Below, one piece after another: positions 14,612 through 22,305 of a stretch of 35,926 bases of DNA (within the stretch, counting starts at the first letter, position 1; every line of letters starts with the position of its first letter). Both the position numbers and the translations under genes were made by a program. The notes beneath the pieces are model-generated. The model was not told the DNA's origin. It saw nothing but the letters and a program-made list of their open reading frames with translations, and made no database searches. Source of the DNA: Candidatus Riflebacteria bacterium HGW-Riflebacteria-2 (GTDB lineage: Bacteria > Muiribacteriota > Ozemobacteria > Ozemobacterales > Ozemobacteraceae); NCBI GenBank assembly GCA_002839435.1, contig PGYA01000049.1, positions 1 through 35,926 of the forward strand. The letters are read 5' to 3'.

Positions 14612-16507
14612 TTACTGCTGGTCGTGGCGGGTTTGCAGGTCTTCCCAGCGTTGCATGTCAGAGAGCAGTTCTTCTTCAAGCTGGGTCAGGCGCGATGCAA
14701 GATCGGCAGCACCGCCGCCGGTTTTGTAGAATTCAGGGTCAGACAGCTTCTGCTCGATCTGGCTGATTTCAAGTTCTTTCTGTTCAATCAGGCCTGGCAA
14801 CTGCTGTAGTTCCTGCTTTTCCTTGAAGCTCATCTTTGCCGGCTTCTTCGCCGTCTCTTCGTTGCGTGGCACCGGGCGGGCAACGACAGTCTTTTTGCGG
14901 TCCTCTTCTTCGCGCTGAGTGCGCTCGCTCAGCCATTCGTCGTAACCGCCAACAATCTCGCGCACTTCGCCGTTTTCGGCAAAAACAATAGTGCTCGACA
15001 CAACGTTGTTGAGAAAAGTGCGGTCGTGACAGATAAGCAGCACTGTACCGGGGAAATCGACCAGCAGTTCTTCGAGCAGTTCGAGCGTTTCTACGTCTAG
15101 ATCGTTGGTCGGTTCATCGAGCACGAGAAGATTGGCCGGCTGCGCAAAAAGCTTAGCCAGTAAAACACGATTGCGCTCGCCACCGGAAAGCACGCTGACC
15201 CTGGTTTTTGACCGGTCTGGAGTAAACAGAAAATTCTCAAGATAGGTAATAACGTGTACGCTGCGGCCATCGACCTCGACAACATCGCCGACCGGCGCTA
15301 CGTTTTCCCAGACGGTGCGGGATTCATCGAGCTGCTCGCGCATCTGGTCGTAATAAAGCACGTCAAGGTTGGTGCCATAAATTATTTCGCCAGATTCCAA
15401 CGGCAGTTGACCAAGCAGCAACCTGATCAGAGTCGTTTTGCCACAACCATTTGGGCCGATGACGCCGATCTTGTCGCCACGTGTTATTTTGAGCGAAAAG
15501 TCTTTGATAACAGGCCGCGAAGGCCATGAATAAGTGATGTTGCGCGCTTCGATAACGTCGCGACCTGAATCATGGCTGTGACCGAGCTGCATTGTCACGC
15601 GGCCAACATGCTGACGGCGCTGGCGCCGCTCGTCACGCATTTTCTTGAGGGCGCGCACACGCCCTTCGTTGCGGCTGCGCCGTGCCTTGATGCCACGCCG
15701 GATCCAGACTTCTTCCTGTGCCAGCTTCTTGTCAAACCGTTCCCAGTCTTTCGCTTCGGCCGCCAGTAGTTCTTCTTTACGTTGCAGAAATGTTACATAG
15801 TCACATGACCAGTCATAGAGGCGCCCGCGGTCGAGCTCGATAATACGGTTGGAAAGACGGCGCAGCAGCATGCGGTCGTGCGTCACGAACAAGATGGTAA
15901 TGCCGATGCGCTGCAAAAAATCTTCGAGCCAGGCAACGGTTTCGATATCGAGATGGTTGGTAGGCTCGTCGAGCAGCAGCACATCAGGCCTGGAAACCAG
16001 TGCCGCCGCCAGCAGAACCCGACGCTTCTGACCGCCGGAAAGGTTTTCATACAACCAGTCACTCTCGATATCGAGCCGCGAAGTGACCCGGCCGATTTCG
16101 TCGAGACAGTTCCAGGCATCAGCTTCTTCGATCTGGTGGCGCAGGCGCTCGAGTTGTGCTACTGCGTCATGATCTTCGGGGCTGCTCGTCTTTTCAAGTT
16201 CGTGATAACGCACCAGCAGCTCGCCACTGCGACCCAGACCGGCAGCAATCAGCGAGAACACGCTTCCCGAAAGATTATCGGGAATTTTCTGCGCAAAATA
16301 TGAAACGCGCACACCCTGCGACACTTGCACAAAGCCGCTATCAGGCTTTATTTCGCCGGCGATGGTGCGCATCAGGCTGGTCTTGCCGGCGCCGTTACGG
16401 CCGAGCAGACAAATACTCTGGTTCTTTTCGATCTGCAGGCTGAGATTTTCGAAAAGCGGTGCGTCGCCAAAAGTCAGGCTGACATTCTGCAGCGAAACAA
16501 GTGCCAT
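14612..16507 (-). CDS. uup: ABC-F family ATPase Uup
   Basis: A 631-residue soluble protein with two ABC ATPase domains and no membrane part. Domain 1 has Walker A GRNGAGKTS (about residues 36-44), signature LSGGQKRR and Walker B LLLDEPTNHLD; domain 2 has GPNGCGKTT, LSGGERNR and LVLDEPTNDLD. Between them is the basic linker (RRSRNEGRVRALKKMRDERR) that in ABC-F proteins reaches toward the ribosomal E site, and the C-terminus is the coiled-coil tail (residues about 555-631) typical of Uup. Uup acts on ribosomes and influences transposon excision and replication-fork processing. GGAG stands upstream of the ATG. It is divergent to the glycosyltransferase at 16760. Confidence 0.92.
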   Translation of the reverse strand: MALVSLQNVSLTFGDAPLFENLSLQIEKNQSICLLGRNGAGKTSLMRTIAGEIKPDSGFVQVSQGVRVSYFAQKIPDNLSGSVFSLIAAGLGRSGELLVRYHELEKTSSPEDHDAVAQLERLRHQIEEADAWNCLDEIGRVTSRLDIESDWLYENLSGGQKRRVLLAAALVSRPDVLLLDEPTNHLDIETVAWLEDFLQRIGITILFVTHDRMLLRRLSNRIIELDRGRLYDWSCDYVTFLQRKEELLAAEAKDWERFDKKLAQEEVWIRRGIKARRSRNEGRVRALKKMRDERRQRRQHVGRVTMQLGHSHDSGRDVIEARNITYSWPSRPVIKDFSLKITRGDKIGVIGPNGCGKTTLIRLLLGQLPLESGEIIYGTNLDVLYYDQMREQLDESRTVWENVAPVGDVVEVDGRSVHVITYLENFLFTPDRSKTRVSVLSGGERNRVLLAKLFAQPANLLVLDEPTNDLDVETLELLEELLVDFPGTVLLICHDRTFLNNVVSSTIVFAENGEVREIVGGYDEWLSERTQREEEDRKKTVVARPVPRNEETAKKPAKMSFKEKQELQQLPGLIEQKELEISQIEQKLSDPEFYKTGGGAADLASRLTQLEEELLSDMQRWEDLQTRHDQQ

Positions 16508-16720
16508 AAGGGTTAGTTCTCCGGTGCGTCAAGTTTCAGCTGCCAATGATACTGCAATCAGCCCGATAAAACCAGCATTCACTGCAAGATTGTTTTTGTT
16601 TCTGTTTATAGAAGGCGTCAGCTAAAATAATTTGCCCGATTAACGCTAGCGATTGTGAGAACGAGATTGAGTGACGCTGACACACAGATACTTAAAACAT
16701 TTGTTTAATTTGTAATAGTC

Positions 16721-16756
16721 GATTAGGATTACGATTACGATTACGATTACGATTAG
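16721..16756 (+). repeat. GATTAC hexanucleotide array at a translation start
   Basis: Six perfect-length units in a row: GATTAG, four copies of GATTAC, then GATTAG, ending three bases before the ATG of the glycosyltransferase. It occupies the place where a Shine-Dalgarno sequence would be, and none is visible. The last GATTAG supplies an in-frame TAG that fixes the upstream limit of the ORF. The rest of the 16508-16720 divergent gap shows no other recognised feature. Confidence 0.8.
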
Positions 16757-16759
16757 AAG

Positions 16760-17920
16760 ATGGATATGAAGCCGAAGAGTTTGTATGCTGCGTTCGATAC
16801 CTTCCCGGCGCCAAAGGGGGCGGCGGTGCATATTCGCGAGTTCGCGCAGACGCTGTTTACGCATAGCGGCGGCGGTTTGCTGCTGGTGCTTGGCGAAGAG
16901 GGTCTGCCTTCGTGGCAGATTGAAGGAGGCATGCAGATCAGGCGCCTGGTTTCGGACGAACAGAATTATCTGAAGCGGGCCATGCAATTCAGCGACTTTG
17001 TGCATGCCCACGCCGAAATGCTGAAAAATGATCTCGCAATTGCGCATTTTCGTGATCCATGGGGTGGCATGCCGCTGCTTGCGGTAGAAAGCCGCTCATA
17101 TAAAACAGTGTATGAAGTAAACGCACTGCCTTCGATCGAGCTGCCGGCACGCTACCCTGCGGTTACTGCAAGAACCTGCGAACGTATTCGCGAGCTCGAG
17201 CGCCGCTGCTGGCAGGAAGCCGACCGAATCGTCTGCCCTTCGCAGGTCATAAAGAACTGCCTCATTGAACTCGGCGCAGATTCGAGCAAAATTACGGTTA
17301 TCCGCAATGGCGCACAACCGGTCGATCTCAACCAGATCAGCCGCCCTCCCGACGCACCATCGCAATATCTGCTTTATCAGGGAGCAGTACAAAGCTGGCA
17401 GGGCATCGAAGTGCTGTTCAAGGCTATGACATTTCTGCGCGACATGTCAGATCTCAAGCTGGTGATGTGCGCTTCCGGCAGCAAGCCGCGCCTTAAATAT
17501 CTGCAGAAGCTGGCAATCCGTCTGAATATCGACGCGCAAGTAATCTGGCATCTAAAAGTGCCACAGACAACGGTCATTCAATGGCTGGCCGGAGCCGCCA
17601 TCTCGCTTGCCCCGCTGGTCGAGTGCTCGCGCAATCTGGTGCAGGGCTGCTGCCCGCTCAAAATTGTCGAATCGATGGCGACAGGCACGCCGGTCATCGC
17701 TTCAGATCTGCCGGTCGTCAGAGAACTTCTCGAACACGGCAATACCGGCTGGCTGGTCAGACCCGACCGGCCTTCTGAACTCGCGCGTGCGATACGCATA
17801 CTCCTCGCTCACCCAGAGCAACGTGCCAGCATCGGCGCCAATGCCCGCGACAAATTCAGCGCCGAACTGACCTGGCAGATTTCAGCTCAGGCACTTACAG
17901 CCATCTACCGGGAACTATAA
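16760..17920 (+). CDS. Glycosyltransferase family 4 (GT-B fold)
   Basis: A 386-residue cytoplasmic or membrane-associated glycosyltransferase using a nucleotide-activated sugar. The N-terminal Rossmann half begins YAAFDTFPAPKGAAVHIREF, with the glycine of the acceptor-site loop. The C-terminal donor half has VIRNGAQPVD, YQGAVQSWQGIEVL and the GT4 motif LVQGCCPLKIVESMATGTPV, with the conserved Glu of the EX7E pair, then LVRPDRPSELA. An in-frame TAG at 16754-16756 makes ATG 16760 (or 16766) the earliest possible start. No clear Shine-Dalgarno is present because a hexanucleotide array occupies that space. Acceptor and donor sugars are unknown. It may belong functionally with the glycosyltransferases at 19579 and 21454. 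Confidence 0.88.
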   Translation: MDMKPKSLYAAFDTFPAPKGAAVHIREFAQTLFTHSGGGLLLVLGEEGLPSWQIEGGMQIRRLVSDEQNYLKRAMQFSDFVHAHAEMLKNDLAIAHFRDPWGGMPLLAVESRSYKTVYEVNALPSIELPARYPAVTARTCERIRELERRCWQEADRIVCPSQVIKNCLIELGADSSKITVIRNGAQPVDLNQISRPPDAPSQYLLYQGAVQSWQGIEVLFKAMTFLRDMSDLKLVMCASGSKPRLKYLQKLAIRLNIDAQVIWHLKVPQTTVIQWLAGAAISLAPLVECSRNLVQGCCPLKIVESMATGTPVIASDLPVVRELLEHGNTGWLVRPDRPSELARAIRILLAHPEQRASIGANARDKFSAELTWQISAQALTAIYREL

Positions 17921-17943
17921 GAATTCGCAAATCCAACGCACCT

Positions 17944-18030
17944 GTCATTCTGCGCGGAGCGAAGCGAAGTCGCAGAATCCATGCCATTACTGGATTTCTG
18001 GATCCTGCGACTTCGCGCAGGATGACAATT
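17944..18030. repeat. Inverted-repeat intergenic element (GTCATTCTGCG type)
   Basis: Left arm 17944-17980 begins GTCATTCTGCGCGGAGCGAA and ends GTCGCAGAATCC; right arm 18000-18026 runs GGATCCTGCGACTTCGCGCA and GGATGAC. The arms are imperfect inverted repeats around a short spacer, so the transcript would fold into a long hairpin. Related halves lie at 4722-4865. It is a non-coding dispersed repeat. Confidence 0.65.
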
Positions 18031-18037
18031 ATGAGAG

Positions 18038-18201
18038 TGCGATTACGATTACGCACACGAGCACGATTGCACGTTTTCCCTTCATCGCTATCGGGTTCGG
18101 TATCGCGATCGATCTTCTCTTCCTTCTTCAGCAAAAATCTGCGGGTTATCTTCTTCCTGGTTTTTGTGGCTTTGTTCTAGGATAAATAAAAGCACGATTA
18201 C
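18038..18201. repeat. Low-complexity intergenic stretch with GATTAC motifs
   Basis: Together with the preceding inverted repeat this fills the 330-base gap 17921-18250. GATTAC occurs twice in tandem at 18041-18052 and once at 18196-18201, echoing the array at 16721. At 18083-18113 there is an ATCG-rich run (ATCGCTATCGGG, TATCGCGATCGATC). No gene is supported. Confidence 0.45.
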
Positions 18202-18250
18202 GAGCATGGGAATTTATGTTATTATTTTAAAAACAGACGAGAGGTGAGAT

Positions 18251-19147
18251 ATGAAATTTTTTGGCGCGTTTTCGCAATATAAGGCGCTAAGCGATGAACA
18301 GAAGTCTTTCATCAGCGATGCGCAAAAGAAGTTCGTTAAAACCCCTGACGAACTGGTGAAATTCTTCAAACCCATGGCGGTTTTCGACAAGACCTGTGAC
18401 GAAGCCAGAGCGCAACTGCTCAACTACGTAATTCTTTTCGGAATATTGTCTTTTCTCGGCATCTTCGCCACAGCTGCCCTGGCCGAGGACTACTCAATCG
18501 TTATTGCAGTCGAATTGTTACTGGTGATACTGACTTTCATCGGCATCATCGTACGCTGGCGGCTGGGAAAAATCGATATACACAACAATCTGCGCGAATT
18601 CGTGGTTCCGGTCGTGAATCTTGTCGGCCAGGACATGGAAGCCGGCACGAAAATCAGCCTCGATCTCGATCTGCGCGGCAAAACTCTCGACAACAAGCTC
18701 AAAGACACCCGCAAAGACGATCCAGGCTGGTTTTCTTACCCCAAAGTGACGACAAGAATCTACGACGATCCCTGGTTCAAGCTGACCGGGCAACTCGTCG
18801 ATGGCTCAAAGCTTATACTCAATGTCGATGATCAGGTCACGCGCCTCGACAAGACCTACAAAAGCATGAGCGGCAAAATCAAAAGCAAAACCAAATACAA
18901 GGTTAAGCACGAAATCATGGCCGGCCTGGCCCTGAAACACAAAAAATATGCCGTTACCAATGAGAATGAGCTTGGCACTCTTGGCGACGGGCTTAAATAC
19001 AAGGATGGCGATAATCGCCAGCTTATCTGCCTGAAGGACAAAATCAAAACCCAGGATGTTGATGCGCATATAGACCCACAGCGCTGCCTGGCGCTTCTCG
19101 GTAAAATTTTCATGAGCGTGCAGCCGGCCGCTGAGAAAGGAAGCTGA
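18251..19147 (+). CDS. Membrane protein of unknown function with two central helices
   Basis: A 298-residue protein. Residues 1-55 are polar and helical; two membrane helices lie at about 56-78 and 82-102; a soluble domain of about 190 residues follows, probably cytoplasmic, with DIHNNLREFVVPVVNLVGQD, ISLDLDLRG, WFSYPKVTTRIYDDPWFKLT and a basic SGKIKSKTKYKVKHEI hairpin-like segment. I do not recognise a named family, although the pattern looks like a conserved bacterial domain. GAGGTGAG is a good ribosome site. The next gene, a cysteine-rich protein, starts two bases after the stop, so the two are translated as a pair and likely work together; three glycan-type genes follow. Function is unknown. 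Confidence 0.75.
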   Translation: MKFFGAFSQYKALSDEQKSFISDAQKKFVKTPDELVKFFKPMAVFDKTCDEARAQLLNYVILFGILSFLGIFATAALAEDYSIVIAVELLLVILTFIGIIVRWRLGKIDIHNNLREFVVPVVNLVGQDMEAGTKISLDLDLRGKTLDNKLKDTRKDDPGWFSYPKVTTRIYDDPWFKLTGQLVDGSKLILNVDDQVTRLDKTYKSMSGKIKSKTKYKVKHEIMAGLALKHKKYAVTNENELGTLGDGLKYKDGDNRQLICLKDKIKTQDVDAHIDPQRCLALLGKIFMSVQPAAEKGS

Positions 19148-19149
19148 AC

Positions 19150-19572
19150 ATGGAAAACTGCAACATGAAAAGAGGATTCTTCTTCCTGCGCGACTGCGAC
19201 CATCCGGCGCACCAGAGCTGCAGTGTCTGCGGCAAAGCCTTCTGCAACGACCATCTTCGTATCAAGCCCGACAGCAACGAACCGATCTGCCTCGACTGTC
19301 TCGGCAAAAGCATGCAGCAACAGCCGCAGGAAAAAACTAAGGGCAGCGGACGCAACCGCTACAATGACGATTATTATTACGATGACGTCTGGTGCTATGG
19401 CTACCGCCACAACTATTATTCGAGCTACCGGCCATGGTACATCGGGCATAGATCTGATCTGGACGGCTCACATTTTGGCGAGAATGACATCAGAGTCTTC
19501 GAGTCTTCAGCCGAGATCGACGATATGGATGCAGAAGCTCCCGACCCCGAAGCCAACGTCTTCGACAGCTGA
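19150..19572 (+). CDS. Small zinc-finger-like protein with Tyr/Asp-rich tail
   Basis: A 140-residue protein. The first 50 residues carry a cluster of likely metal ligands: Cys16, His18, His21, Cys24, Cys27, Cys32, His35, Cys47 and Cys50 (CSVCGKAFCNDHL, ICLDCLG), resembling a B-box or AN1-like double zinc finger. Residues 72-100 are extraordinarily rich in Tyr, Asp and Trp (RYNDDYYYDDVWCYGYRHNY), and the C-terminus is acidic. There is no signal peptide or membrane helix. It begins two bases after the membrane-protein gene and ends seven before a glycosyltransferase, so it is inside the operon. It may be an adaptor to the membrane protein; this is inference from position only. Confidence 0.75.
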   Translation: MENCNMKRGFFFLRDCDHPAHQSCSVCGKAFCNDHLRIKPDSNEPICLDCLGKSMQQQPQEKTKGSGRNRYNDDYYYDDVWCYGYRHNYYSSYRPWYIGHRSDLDGSHFGENDIRVFESSAEIDDMDAEAPDPEANVFDS

Positions 19573-19578
19573 TTCAGC

Positions 19579-20700
19579 ATGCGCATTCTCTGGCTGACCG
19601 AGAACTACCCACCGCGACGTGGCGGTATGGCGCAGGCCTGCGACCGCATTGTCAGTAATCTTCGTAGCGCCGGTACAAATGTCGATGTAGTCTCTTTCGC
19701 GGGCGGCGGTCAGAATATCAAAGCAGTGCAGCAGCAAAACGGCCGCCTGATTCATGCCCCCGCCGGCGATAATCCCGGTCATACCTTGAACTGCCTTTTC
19801 AACTATCTCAACGACCCGGCCAGCCGCCAGAAATACGACTGCATGGTAGCTTTTGGCGGGTATCTTCCAATTCTGGCGCTTCCGGTATTCAAGGCCTGGC
19901 TGGCGACAAAAGCTGTTACCTTGCTGCGCGGCAATGATTTCGACCTCGGCGTATTCATGGCACAGCGGCGGGCAATGCTTGCTGATGCCTTGAAAGCTTC
20001 AGATGTGACCTGCGTTCTCAGCAGTGACCTGCTGACAAAGGCTGCGAATCTTTATCCCGACACAAATATAAAGGTGATCGCCAATGGCATCGATGCAGCG
20101 AACTGGCAAGCGGACAGCAGCGATTATCAGGCAGCTGCTGCCTGGAAACAGCAGAACGCCGGCGACGGGCGCCTCGTCATCGGCGTTATCGGACAGCTCA
20201 AGGAAAAGAAAGGCGTCACTTTTTTACTCGAAAATGTTTTGCGCGCCGGTCTGCACGATCGCTTCAAATTTCTGTTGATCGGCGATGTCGAAGAGCAGGT
20301 GCAACAATGGCTCGACGCCCGCGCCGAACAGCTTTGCCTCGTTCAAATGCCATTTCTTGACCGCTTCGAGCTTCTACGCTGGTATCCTGTCTGCGATTAT
20401 ATCGCCCTGCCCTCGCACTACGACGGCATGCCTAACGTGCTGCTGGAAGCCGGCGCACTGGGAATTCCTGTAATCGCGGCCCGCACCGGCGGCATCAACG
20501 AAGTGTTGCCAGACTGCCAGCGCAAACTGACCTTTTATCCCGGCAATAGCGAAAACTGCCGAGAAGCCCTGTGGCAGGCCGCAGAACTAAAACCTGAAGA
20601 GCGCGCAAAAACAGGCAAAGCATTTAGAAAGCACATATCGGAAAACTTCACCTCTACCGTTGAAACCCGCCGATATCTTGAATTGTTTGCCAGTCTGTAA
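19579..20700 (+). CDS. Glycosyltransferase family 4
   Basis: A 373-residue GT-B glycosyltransferase. It starts MRILWLTENYPPRRGGMAQA, the typical N-terminal strand and glycine-rich acceptor loop. The donor half begins VIANGIDAANW, with VIGVIGQLKEKKGVTFLLE (the conserved Lys region) and the nucleotide-sugar motif SHYDGMPNVLLEAGALGIPV, whose second Glu is of the EX7E pair, followed by RTGGINEVL. Length is normal. The gene follows the zinc-finger-like gene by six bases and precedes the lipoprotein by about 30. Sugar and acceptor unknown; transfer onto a membrane-linked glycan is likely by family. Confidence 0.9.
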   Translation: MRILWLTENYPPRRGGMAQACDRIVSNLRSAGTNVDVVSFAGGGQNIKAVQQQNGRLIHAPAGDNPGHTLNCLFNYLNDPASRQKYDCMVAFGGYLPILALPVFKAWLATKAVTLLRGNDFDLGVFMAQRRAMLADALKASDVTCVLSSDLLTKAANLYPDTNIKVIANGIDAANWQADSSDYQAAAAWKQQNAGDGRLVIGVIGQLKEKKGVTFLLENVLRAGLHDRFKFLLIGDVEEQVQQWLDARAEQLCLVQMPFLDRFELLRWYPVCDYIALPSHYDGMPNVLLEAGALGIPVIAARTGGINEVLPDCQRKLTFYPGNSENCREALWQAAELKPEERAKTGKAFRKHISENFTSTVETRRYLELFASL

Positions 20701-20731
20701 AAGTCTTAACCAGTTTGAAAGGATTACCAAA

Positions 20732-21457
20732 ATGAATAAACTCAGCGTAATGACGTTCAGCCTTGTGCTCTGTATGCTTACAGGCCTTCTGCTATGCGGA
20801 TGCGGCGAAAGCCAGCCTCCGGCGCCAGGTGAACAGAGCCAGAAAACAGGGGCAGGCCAGGCTTCACCAGCTGCCTCAAATAAGGCTGAAGCCGGCGATT
20901 CTTATACGGCACGCATAAAATTCAAGGCGGCAGATGGCTCAGACGCCATAGTGATCAAGCGCTATCAGGATCACGACAAGATCGAAATCAATCACGAGGG
21001 AACCAGCGCAGTCCTAAAGGCCCGCTCCGGCGCCGAAAACCGCTGGAAATATAAAGAGTCTGCTGATGGTGCTGAAGAAAAAGTGCAGGTCGCCGAAGTG
21101 AAACTGCAGCCTGACAGCTTTAAAATCGTCGATGAGAACGAAAAACTGCTGTGGAAAATACGCATAAAAGACGGCAAAATCAAGGTCAGTGACAATGAAG
21201 ACGGCAATAATTCATGTGAACTTAAGAGCAAGTCGGCCGACAAGTCAGAAATACGCGACGCCTCTGGCGCAGAAATAGGGAACGTAAAGTTTTATCCCGA
21301 CAACGGCAAGCTCAAGGTCAAAGATGCCGCCAACAAAGAAATTCTCGTCAGCAAAGACCTAAAAGCCTCGGCCGCGCCCGGCGTGATCATGTTAACCCAC
21401 ATTCCGCTCAAACACCGTGTTGTCATAATTTCAGAACTTCTGCGCATGGGGCAATGA
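20732..21457 (+). CDS. Lipoprotein of unknown function
   Basis: A 241-residue exported lipoprotein. The signal peptide MNKLSVMTFSLVLCMLTG continues into a lipobox LLCGC, so the Cys after LCG is lipidated. A low-complexity Pro/Gln/Ala linker follows. The body is a lysine- and aspartate-rich beta-strand repeat-like region (IKFKAADGSDAIVIKRYQD, WKIRIKDGKIKVSDNEDGNN, NVKFYPDNGKLKVKDAANKE), suggesting a beta-sheet domain. ATG 20732 is chosen because AAAGGA lies upstream and the signal peptide begins there; the longer frame from 20660 overlaps the previous gene. The stop overlaps the next start (ATGA at 21454-21457), implying translational coupling. Confidence 0.8.
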   Translation: MNKLSVMTFSLVLCMLTGLLLCGCGESQPPAPGEQSQKTGAGQASPAASNKAEAGDSYTARIKFKAADGSDAIVIKRYQDHDKIEINHEGTSAVLKARSGAENRWKYKESADGAEEKVQVAEVKLQPDSFKIVDENEKLLWKIRIKDGKIKVSDNEDGNNSCELKSKSADKSEIRDASGAEIGNVKFYPDNGKLKVKDAANKEILVSKDLKASAAPGVIMLTHIPLKHRVVIISELLRMGQ

Positions 21458-22305
21458 CGACGCTTTACTACTGCATGGGCGGCGGACTCGGACACATCAC
21501 CAGATTCGCCGCCTTCTGTCGGTATTTTGCAATAAAACCGGCCCTGATGACCAACTGCGAGCTGGTAAGGTCCGGGCGCATTATTCCAGAAGCTGGTCCG
21601 GTGTTGATCCCGGATGAGGCTGATAACGCTGACATCGAGAGCTTCAGAATCTGGATCAGCAAAATGCTGAACGACTACCGCCCGCAAACCCTTATCATAG
21701 ATGCCTTTCCTGGCGGTATTCTCGGTGAACTCTGCGACCTGCCACCACTTGAAAACACTGAATACGTTTATCTGGCGCGCATTCTTGACCTGCCAGCCTA
21801 CCACAGCAGACTGAACGGGCCTCTGCCGCAATTTGCAAAGATATACCGTCTCGAAAAGCTTGGCGAAAAACAACAAAAGTGGTTACACACCCTGCATGCC
21901 CCGGTTGAAAATCTGGTTCTGCCCTATCCTGCGGCTGACACTGCCGATGAAAGCGAAAGCACCAGGCTACCGCACAACTGCTGGCTGATAATACACTCCG
22001 GCGGCAATGAAGAACTTGAGCAACTCTGGCAGTTTGCCTGCCAGACCGCTGAAATAGAGGGGCAGAAACCAGAATTTGCGATGGCAAGCCCTGGCATACG
22101 ACCTGAATTTCTACCGACCACAGTCTCGCATTACGATGTATACCCGGCTGATAGCCTTATAACGCAGGCCACCCGGGTATTCTCAGCCGCGGGCTTCAAT
22201 ATCATGCAGCAGATGCAGAATTATCAAAAAAAACATCATGTTCTGCCAATGCCCAGGGCGCTTGACGACCAGTTTCTTCGCTACCGTCTGACAAATCACA
22301 GATAG
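21454..22305 (+). CDS. Predicted glycosyltransferase (MurG/GT28-like)
   Basis: A 283-residue protein with a GT-B-like outline. The N-terminus YYCMGGGLGHITRFAAFCRY has the glycine-rich GGGxGH loop of MurG and related transferases. LIIDAFPGGILGEL and LLIIHSGGNEE-like WLIIHSGGNEELEQL mark the two domain cores, and YPADSLITQATRVFSAAGFN resembles the region where these enzymes bind the nucleotide; AAGFN-x-QQ takes the place of the usual GG. It is shorter than MurG (about 355). Its ATG overlaps the lipoprotein stop. The final 10 bases overlap the 3' end of the histidine kinase gene on the other strand. Substrate unknown. Confidence 0.75.
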   Translation: MTTLYYCMGGGLGHITRFAAFCRYFAIKPALMTNCELVRSGRIIPEAGPVLIPDEADNADIESFRIWISKMLNDYRPQTLIIDAFPGGILGELCDLPPLENTEYVYLARILDLPAYHSRLNGPLPQFAKIYRLEKLGEKQQKWLHTLHAPVENLVLPYPAADTADESESTRLPHNCWLIIHSGGNEELEQLWQFACQTAEIEGQKPEFAMASPGIRPEFLPTTVSHYDVYPADSLITQATRVFSAAGFNIMQQMQNYQKKHHVLPMPRALDDQFLRYRLTNHR

